DNA of 64,000 nucleotides, from the NCBI GenBank assembly GCA_963791885.1, contig CAWBUL010000008.1, forward strand, positions 186,001 to 250,000, written 5' to 3'. A program made the position numbers and the translations under genes. Within the stretch, counting starts at the first letter, position 1; the number at the start of each line of letters is the position of its first letter. Origin of the DNA: CAVSUZ01 sp963791885. GTDB taxonomy: Bacteria; Pseudomonadota; Alphaproteobacteria; Acetobacterales; Acetobacteraceae. Shown here in pieces: positions 58,586 through 64,000 of this stretch. The notes under the pieces were generated by a model. The model was not told the origin of the DNA. It did no database searches and saw only the letters and a list, made by a program, of their open reading frames with translations.

Positions 58586-60487
58586 ATGGCCGGGCGCCCT
58601 CAGATTCGGATCGCCGTCAACGTCGCCCTCGACGCAATCCTGGCAGCGGCCGCCGTGCCGCTGTCGCGCTGGATTGCGGATCCGAGCTTCGCTGCGCTGC
58701 AACCGCTCTGGCTCTTGCCGGCCGGCGCGGCCTGTCTGCTCGCGGCCGGCTTGCCGTTCGGCCTATCCCGCCAGCATTGGCGCTTTATCAGCGGCGGAGA
58801 CCTGCTGGGAACCGGAGCGGCCGCTCTGCTGGCGGCGGCGATGCTGGCATTGGCCGCGTGGCTCGCCGGCGTGCCCTTCGGCAACCCGGCCTGGCCTCTC
58901 GTTCTCGCACTGACGGCGGCAGCCCTGCTCTGCGCTCCCCGGCTCGCCTATGGGCCGCTGCGCGCCCGACCGCGAACCGCGGCGGAAGACAGTTCCGTTT
59001 TATTGGTCGGATCACCCGAAGACGCCGACCTGTTCCTGCGCGCCGCCGCTGCCGACCGCCGCCGACCCTTCCGGGTGATTGGTCTGCTCAGCCTCGGGTC
59101 CCGCCAAACCGGCCGGCGCATTCAGGGCCGGCCAATCCTCGGCTCGGCCGATGCCGCCAGCACGGTGCTGGAGCGGCTGGCGCAGGAGGAACGGTTGCCG
59201 GCCTTGCTGGTGATCGCGACACCCGATTTCGCGGGATCGGCGCTGGCCGAGCTGATCGCGCAGGCCGAACGCTTCGGCCTGCCGGTGCGTCGCGCCCCCC
59301 GTCTCACGGCGCTGGCGCCCCCGTCGCGGCCGCGGCGGCTGGAACTGCGCCCGGTGGCGATCGAGGAGCTGCTGAACCGCCCGCAAATCCCGCTCGATCG
59401 GGAAGGCATGGCCCGGCTGATCCAGGGCCGGCGTGTGGTCGTGACCGGCGCGGGCGGCACGATCGGCAGCGAATTGGCGCGCCAGACAGCGGCGCTGGGC
59501 CCCGACCAGCTTCTGCTGATCGACAATGGTGAGTACGCGCTGTGGCAGATCGATCTCGAGTTGGCCGAGAACCATCCGGCCGTCCCGCGCCGCGCCGTGC
59601 TGGCGGATGTGCGGGACGAGGCCCGGATTCGCGGCCTGTTCGAACGCTGGCGGCCCGAGCTGATCTTCCACGCCGCGGCGCTCAAGCACGTGCCGATGGT
59701 GGAAGCCAACCCGCTGGAGGGGCTGCTGACCAACGCCGCCGGCACACGGGTCGTTGCCGACGCCGCGCGCGCCGCGGGTGCGCTTGCCATGGTGCTGATC
59801 TCCACGGACAAGGCGGTGAATCCCACAAGTGTGATGGGCGCGTCCAAGAGGCTGGCCGAGATGTATTGTCAGGCGCTGGATATCGCCGCGCGCGCTGGTT
59901 CGGGTATGCGGTGCGTTACTGTGCGGTTCGGCAACGTGCTGGGCAGCACCGGATCGGTGGTCCCCTTGTTTCAGCGGCAACTGGAACGCGGCGGCCCCCT
60001 GACCGTCACACACCCCGACATGCGCCGCTATTTCATGACGGTGCGGGAAGCGGTGGGCTTGGTTTTGCAGGCGAGCGTCCTGGGCACCGGTGATGCCGCC
60101 TATCCCGCCGCCTCAGAAGGCGGGATTTTCGTCCTCGACATGGGTGAGCCGGTGAAAATCGTCGATATGGCGCGCCAGATGATCCGGCTTGCCGGGCTCC
60201 GACCTGATGAGGACGTCGAAATCCGCTTCACCGGGCTTCGGCCCGGCGAGAAACTGTATGAGGAACTGTTCCACGGGAAGGAGCCGCCGGTTCCCACCGG
60301 CCATGCGGGTCTGCTTATGGCCGCGCCGCGTACCGCCGATCCGGCCATCGTCGGCCGCGCTTTGGACGAGATCGCCGCTGCCTCCCGCGGCGGGCAGGAG
60401 CGTCTCGCGCTGACGCTGCTCGGCCGCCTAATTCCTGAATTCGAACACAATGCTGAAGGTATTTTGCCGATGGCGACACGCTCATGA
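58586..60487 (+). CDS. Nucleotide-sugar 4,6-dehydratase, membrane-bound (CapD/PglF/FlaA1-like)
   Basis: The 633-residue protein has three or four N-terminal membrane spans (ALQPLWLLPAGAACLLAAGL, GTGAAALLAAAMLALAAWLA, PLVLALTAAALLCAP), a first nucleotide-binding-like domain (SSVLLVGSPEDADLFLRAAA), and a catalytic SDR domain from GRRVVVTGAGGTIGSELARQ. Active-site blocks are IFHAAALKHVPMVEANPLEG, VLISTDKAVNPTSVMGASKR (Met in place of the usual Tyr, as in this family) and GLRPGEKLYEELFHGKE. It makes UDP-4-keto-6-deoxy-HexNAc. The stop overlaps the aminotransferase gene by 4 bp, so product and next enzyme match. Confidence 0.94.
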   Translation: MAGRPQIRIAVNVALDAILAAAAVPLSRWIADPSFAALQPLWLLPAGAACLLAAGLPFGLSRQHWRFISGGDLLGTGAAALLAAAMLALAAWLAGVPFGNPAWPLVLALTAAALLCAPRLAYGPLRARPRTAAEDSSVLLVGSPEDADLFLRAAAADRRRPFRVIGLLSLGSRQTGRRIQGRPILGSADAASTVLERLAQEERLPALLVIATPDFAGSALAELIAQAERFGLPVRRAPRLTALAPPSRPRRLELRPVAIEELLNRPQIPLDREGMARLIQGRRVVVTGAGGTIGSELARQTAALGPDQLLLIDNGEYALWQIDLELAENHPAVPRRAVLADVRDEARIRGLFERWRPELIFHAAALKHVPMVEANPLEGLLTNAAGTRVVADAARAAGALAMVLISTDKAVNPTSVMGASKRLAEMYCQALDIAARAGSGMRCVTVRFGNVLGSTGSVVPLFQRQLERGGPLTVTHPDMRRYFMTVREAVGLVLQASVLGTGDAAYPAASEGGIFVLDMGEPVKIVDMARQMIRLAGLRPDEDVEIRFTGLRPGEKLYEELFHGKEPPVPTGHAGLLMAAPRTADPAIVGRALDEIAAASRGGQERLALTLLGRLIPEFEHNAEGILPMATRS

Positions 60488-61614
60488 ATATTCCGTTCCT
60501 CGACCTCAAGGCCCAGCAAGCGCGCATCGCCCCAAGTCTGCGCAAGCGGCTGGATGCGGTGCTGGCGCATTGTCAGTTCATCCTGGGGCCTGAAGTCGCT
60601 GAACTGGAGCAGGCGCTGGCGGCGTTCTGCGGTGCCGCGCATTGCGTGGCCGTGAGTTCTGGAACCGATGCCATCCAGATTGCGCTGATGGCGGAGGGTA
60701 TCGGTCCGGGCGATGCCGTGTTCCTGCCGGCCTTTACGTACACGGCGACGGCCGAAGTGGCGCTGGTGCTGGGCGCTACGCCCGTGTTCGTGGACGTCGA
60801 TCCGCGCACGTTCCAAATCGATCCGGGCTGCCTGGCCGGGCGGATCGCGGCGGTGCGGCGCGAAGCGCGGCTGCGGCCGCGGGCGCTGATCGGCGTTGAT
60901 CTGTTCGGTCAGCCGGCGGACTGGCCCAGCCTGCGGGAGATCGCCGCGGGCGAAGAACTGCTTACGGTTGATGATCTGGCGCAGAGTTTCGGCTGTTGGT
61001 TGCAGGGGGAACGACTCGGTCACGCGGCTGATGTCACAGTCACCAGCTTCTTCCCCTCCAAGCCCCTCGGCGCCTACGGCGATGGTGGCGCAATGTTCAC
61101 GCAGAGTGCCGAGAAGGCAGCGCTGTATCGCAGCCTGCGCACGCATGGCGAAGGGACGACACGCTACGAGGTGCTCCGCACCGGCATGAACGGACGATTG
61201 GATTCGATGCAGGCCGCCGTGCTGCTGGCGAAGCTGGAGGTGTTCGAGCAGGAGCTGGCTCAGCGGGAAGAGGTGGCGAGTTATTACGATCGGCACCTGG
61301 GTAACGCTGTAACCATCCCCTTCCGGGTGCGCGACAGCCGCAGCGCCTGGGCGATCTATTCCGTGCTGCTACCCGAGGGTGTCGATCGCGCTGCGGTGCA
61401 GGAACGCCTGCGCGCGAACGGCGTACCCACTGCCGTGTACTACCCCAAGCCGTTGCACCGGCAACCGGCATATGCGTCCGTGCATGACGGCGCGGCGCTG
61501 CCGGTTTCAGACCGGATCGCTGACCGCGTTCTGGCACTGCCGATCCATCCGGACCTGACGGAGGTCCAGATGGCGCATGTGTGCGAGCAGGTGGTGCGGG
61601 CTGTCGCGGGGTGA
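60484..61614 (+). CDS. DegT/DnrJ/EryC1/StrS-family sugar aminotransferase
   Basis: The 376-residue PLP enzyme has IPFLDLKAQQARIAPSLRKR, CVAVSSGTDAIQIALMAEGI, VFLPAFTYTATAEVALVLGA, the Asp in LLTVDDLAQSFGCWLQGERL and the PLP-binding Lys in TVTSFFPSKPLGAYGDGGAM. GMNGRLDSMQAAVLLAKLEV closes the active site. It aminates the 4-keto sugar made by the dehydratase, giving a 4-amino-4,6-dideoxy-HexNAc as used in bacillosamine-type or capsular sugars. No acetyltransferase or glycosyltransferase is adjacent. Confidence 0.94.
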   Translation: MNIPFLDLKAQQARIAPSLRKRLDAVLAHCQFILGPEVAELEQALAAFCGAAHCVAVSSGTDAIQIALMAEGIGPGDAVFLPAFTYTATAEVALVLGATPVFVDVDPRTFQIDPGCLAGRIAAVRREARLRPRALIGVDLFGQPADWPSLREIAAGEELLTVDDLAQSFGCWLQGERLGHAADVTVTSFFPSKPLGAYGDGGAMFTQSAEKAALYRSLRTHGEGTTRYEVLRTGMNGRLDSMQAAVLLAKLEVFEQELAQREEVASYYDRHLGNAVTIPFRVRDSRSAWAIYSVLLPEGVDRAAVQERLRANGVPTAVYYPKPLHRQPAYASVHDGAALPVSDRIADRVLALPIHPDLTEVQMAHVCEQVVRAVAG

Positions 61615-61615
61615 C

Positions 61616-63139
61616 CTACTTCCAACTGCACATGTAGAAGCGCGGCAGCTCGTCCGGGAACGCCTGGAAGTTCAGGTTGGCGTCGAACGCGTAGTACGTC
61701 ACGAACGTAAACAACGGCAACCAATAGGCCTGCTCCGTGATACGCTGAATCGCAGCGGCATAATATTTCTGCCGCTCTTCCGGATCGGTCGCCAGGCCGC
61801 CGGCGGCGACGGCCTTCTCCACCTCTGGATCGCGCGCATAGTCGTTCGACCCGCCGCCAAAGAAATACGGGAGGATCGCGGAGACGTCGTTGATCGAGTA
61901 ACTGCCCCAGCTTCCGGTGTTGATCGGCGTCTGCCCCGCCATAACCTTCTGCACTACTGCCCCGACTTGAAGCTGCTGGATGTCCGCATTGATCCCGATC
62001 GCCTTCAGATAGGTCTGGATCGCCGCATTCCAGGACGGCAGCAGATAGCTAACCAGCGTGGTGGAAAATCCGTTGGCGTATCCCGCGTCCTTCATCAGCG
62101 CCTTGGCTTTGTCGGGATCGTATGAGTAGTCGACCGCTGCCTTGGCCTCACAGCCGAATTGCGTCGGGTAGCACGGCGCGTCGATCGGATGGCTGTCGCC
62201 CTGCACCAGATTTTTTGCCATGGACGCGCGATCGACCGCGTAGGAAATCGCCTGCCGCACCTTCTGGTTTTGTAGCGGCGCGTCGTTGCCGGCACGCCCA
62301 GCCGCATCCATCTGCAAATAGCCGATGCGCATTGATCCGGCGCGCAGCGCCGTCTTGCCCGGCAGATCATGCAGGCTCTGGTATTGGTCAGGATTGTATT
62401 GCCAGATCCAATCCGCCTGCCCGCTGATGAAGGATGTCAGTTCACCCGCGGCATCCAACACCTCAATGATCTTCAGGTAGCGGATCGCCGGCTTGCCCTT
62501 CGGACTGTCGGCATAATACCCGTCGAACCGCTCCAGATCGATCTCACTGGTGCCGTTCACATTTGTGATCTTGTAAGGCCCGGTGCCGATCGGCTGCTTG
62601 GAATATCCCTCGCCGCCAACCTTCTCCCGGTACGCCTTCGGATAGATCGGCAGCACCATCGCGAAATACTCCAGCGCCGCCGGAAACACTGTCTTCAGGT
62701 GAATTCGCACCTGCGACGGTCCCAGCTTTTCCGCGTGGTCGATGAAGACGAAGTTGCTCGGCACCAGCACCTTCGGATCGTGCAGGATGGTATCGAAGGT
62801 ATAGACCACGTCGTCTGCGCTGAACGCGTCGCCGTTATGGAACTTCACGCCATCACGCAGCGTGAAATCAAGCGTCTTCGGGTCCTGCCATTTCCATTCA
62901 GTCGCCAGCGCCGGTACGATCTTGAAGGTGTGCGGATCGCGATAGACCAGCGTGTCCCACGCCTCGTGCGCGACGATCAGCCCGGTACGCAGGCTGTTGC
63001 GATACGGATCGACGTCCGGGATGGCATCCCGCCACGTGACGGTCATTGTGTCGTCGTCCTTGCTGGCGCGTGCCGCGCCACTGAAGGATGATGCGGCGGC
63101 AACCGCCGCCGTCGCGCCAAGAAACGTCCGCCTCTTCAT
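61616..63139 (-). CDS. Peptide/nickel-type ABC transporter substrate-binding protein (family 5)
   Basis: The 507-residue periplasmic protein starts MKRRTFLGATAAVAAASSFS with a twin-arginine signal. It carries family 5 blocks: EWKWQDPKTLDFTLRDGVKF, HNGDAFSADDVVYTFDTILH, AALEYFAMVLPIYPKAYREK, YSKQPIGTGPYKITNVNGTS, LQNQKVRQAISYAVDRASMA and KAKALMKDAGYANGFSTTLV. Its gene follows the ATPase gene after 48 bp on the same strand. It ends one base away from the convergent aminotransferase gene. Confidence 0.94.
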   Translation of the reverse strand: MKRRTFLGATAAVAAASSFSGAARASKDDDTMTVTWRDAIPDVDPYRNSLRTGLIVAHEAWDTLVYRDPHTFKIVPALATEWKWQDPKTLDFTLRDGVKFHNGDAFSADDVVYTFDTILHDPKVLVPSNFVFIDHAEKLGPSQVRIHLKTVFPAALEYFAMVLPIYPKAYREKVGGEGYSKQPIGTGPYKITNVNGTSEIDLERFDGYYADSPKGKPAIRYLKIIEVLDAAGELTSFISGQADWIWQYNPDQYQSLHDLPGKTALRAGSMRIGYLQMDAAGRAGNDAPLQNQKVRQAISYAVDRASMAKNLVQGDSHPIDAPCYPTQFGCEAKAAVDYSYDPDKAKALMKDAGYANGFSTTLVSYLLPSWNAAIQTYLKAIGINADIQQLQVGAVVQKVMAGQTPINTGSWGSYSINDVSAILPYFFGGGSNDYARDPEVEKAVAAGGLATDPEERQKYYAAAIQRITEQAYWLPLFTFVTYYAFDANLNFQAFPDELPRFYMCSWK

Positions 63140-63187
63140 TTGCCTTGCCTCTCCCAGATTTTTGAAACGCTAAAAGCCCCGCCATTA

Positions 63188-64000
63188 CTACGCAAGATGG
63201 CATTCCACTTCGGCCCGCGCGGGCGGGCGTACCCGACAAATATCAATCGCTATTGGGCAACGCGGATGGAACCGGCAGCCCGGCGGAATGTTCGCCGGAT
63301 CCGGATACCCCTCACCCATTGGCACATCGGGCAATCCCAGACCGGGTTCCGGCGTCAGCACGGAGGCCAGCAGCGCCCGCGTATACGGATGCCGGGGCGC
63401 GGCAAACACCTGCTCGCCGAGACCATGCTCCACGATCCGGCCGAGGTACATCACCGCGACCTCGTCGGCGATATGCTCCACCACCGCCAGGTTATGACTG
63501 ATAAACACCAGCGTCAGATCGAATGCGGTGCGCAGGTCCATCAGTAGATTGAGGATTTGCGCCTGCACGGAGACATCCAGCGCGCTGGTCGGCTCGTCGC
63601 AGATCAGGATGCGCGGCTCCACAACCAGTGCCCGCGCGATGGCCACACGCTGCCGCTGTCCCCCTGAAAGTTGCGCCGGAAACCGCGACGCCATGTCCGC
63701 CACCAGCCCGACCTGGTCCAGCATGCGGCCGACACGACGCCGGCGCTCGGCACTCCGCACGCCCTGAGCCCGCAGCGGCAAACCAACGATCTCGCCGACA
63801 CGGGCCCGCGGGTTGAGCGAACTCATCGGATCCTGAAACACCGGCTGGATCAGCCGCGCGCGCTCCCGCCGGTCCATCACCCGCAGATCGTGGCCCGCGA
63901 CGCGTATCGTACCGCTGCTTGGCGGAAGCAGTCCGAGCAGCATGCGCGCAAGCGTGCTTTTGCCGCAGCCGGATTCACCGACGATGCCGATGGCGCGGCC
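63188..64000 (-). CDS. Oligopeptide/dipeptide ABC transporter ATP-binding protein (DppF-like), 5' end outside window
   Basis: The visible 270 residues start inside Walker A (GRAIGIVGESGCGKSTLARM). Then follow LIQPVFQDPMSSLNPRARVG (Q loop), the signature RFPAQLSGGQRQRVAIARAL, Walker B RILICDEPTSALDVSVQAQI, switch His LTLVFISHNLAVVEHIADEV, and the oligopeptide-family C-terminus HPYTRALLASVLTPEPG and FHPRCPIAIDICR. The conserved C-terminal Cys pair pattern of Dpp/Opp ATPases is present. Upstream permease and second ATPase genes presumably lie beyond 64000. Confidence 0.95.
   Translation of the reverse strand, partial: GRAIGIVGESGCGKSTLARMLLGLLPPSSGTIRVAGHDLRVMDRRERARLIQPVFQDPMSSLNPRARVGEIVGLPLRAQGVRSAERRRRVGRMLDQVGLVADMASRFPAQLSGGQRQRVAIARALVVEPRILICDEPTSALDVSVQAQILNLLMDLRTAFDLTLVFISHNLAVVEHIADEVAVMYLGRIVEHGLGEQVFAAPRHPYTRALLASVLTPEPGLGLPDVPMGEGYPDPANIPPGCRFHPRCPIAIDICRVRPPARAEVECHLA

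Overview
The window is GC-rich DNA from an alphaproteobacterium. The gene content fits Rhodospirillales/Acetobacteraceae: an MbfA-type ferritin/VIT fusion, a DUF3141-pta-fabI-ack operon, a DUF1127 protein, a short-chain ChrA pair and a SigK/RskA/fasciclin module. This placement is inference from gene families, not from a marker gene. There is one tRNA (tRNA-Ala, anticodon CGC), no rRNA and no CRISPR array. Core functions are sparse (thiL, HU, tRNA-Ala). Most of the window is metabolic and accessory DNA.

Layout. 1-2.1 kb: a broken amidohydrolase and a broken GMC oxidoreductase. 2.3 kb: tRNA-Ala. 3.2-6.4 kb: an IS21-family element and IS remnants. 6.5-11.7 kb: a minus-strand operon DUF3141 - phosphate acyltransferase - enoyl-ACP reductase - acetate kinase. 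11.9-16.4 kb: small envelope and stress proteins and MbfA. 16.6-24.4 kb: an orphan sugar-binding protein, LysR regulators, DUF1127 coupled to a CmcJ-like oxidoreductase, an SDR, a peroxiredoxin-like protein, a 2-hydroxyacid dehydrogenase and a class II aldolase. 24.6-27.9 kb: a ThDP enzyme coupled to an FAD monooxygenase. 27.9-31.3 kb: cyanase, a Wzm/Wzt-like export pair and a CoA transferase. 31.3-34.2 kb: fasciclin protein divergent from SigK-like sigma factor, RskA-like anti-sigma and an MBL hydrolase. 34.3-34.8 kb: five spaced 55-bp hairpin repeats. 35.6-40.3 kb: LysR/hydrolase pair, SDR and chromate transporter pair. 40.3-45.8 kb: an IS-split methyltransferase and a very large glycosyltransferase cut by one in-frame TGA. 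45.9-52.8 kb: a sugar ABC operon whose second permease is destroyed by stacked insertion sequences. 53.1-58.5 kb: membrane protein, MFS, thiL, XRE regulator, HU, an LLM flavoenzyme and a patatin. 58.6-61.6 kb: a nucleotide-sugar dehydratase plus aminotransferase. 61.6-64 kb: a dipeptide ABC operon running off the edge.

Two features stand out. First, the region is heavily worked by insertion sequences. In three places the interrupted gene can be rejoined exactly in frame by deleting the element: a small membrane ORF across IS21, a methyltransferase across an IS5-type element, and an ABC permease across an IS427-type element that was itself followed by an IS701-type element. Second, at least seven otherwise well-conserved genes carry a single frameshift, often one extra base in a short G/C run, and one carries a single in-frame stop. 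This is either real gene decay or a sequence-quality problem; raw reads would decide. The most unusual uncharacterised structure is the 34.3-34.8 kb array of hairpin repeats, with a roughly 100-bp period over most of its length.
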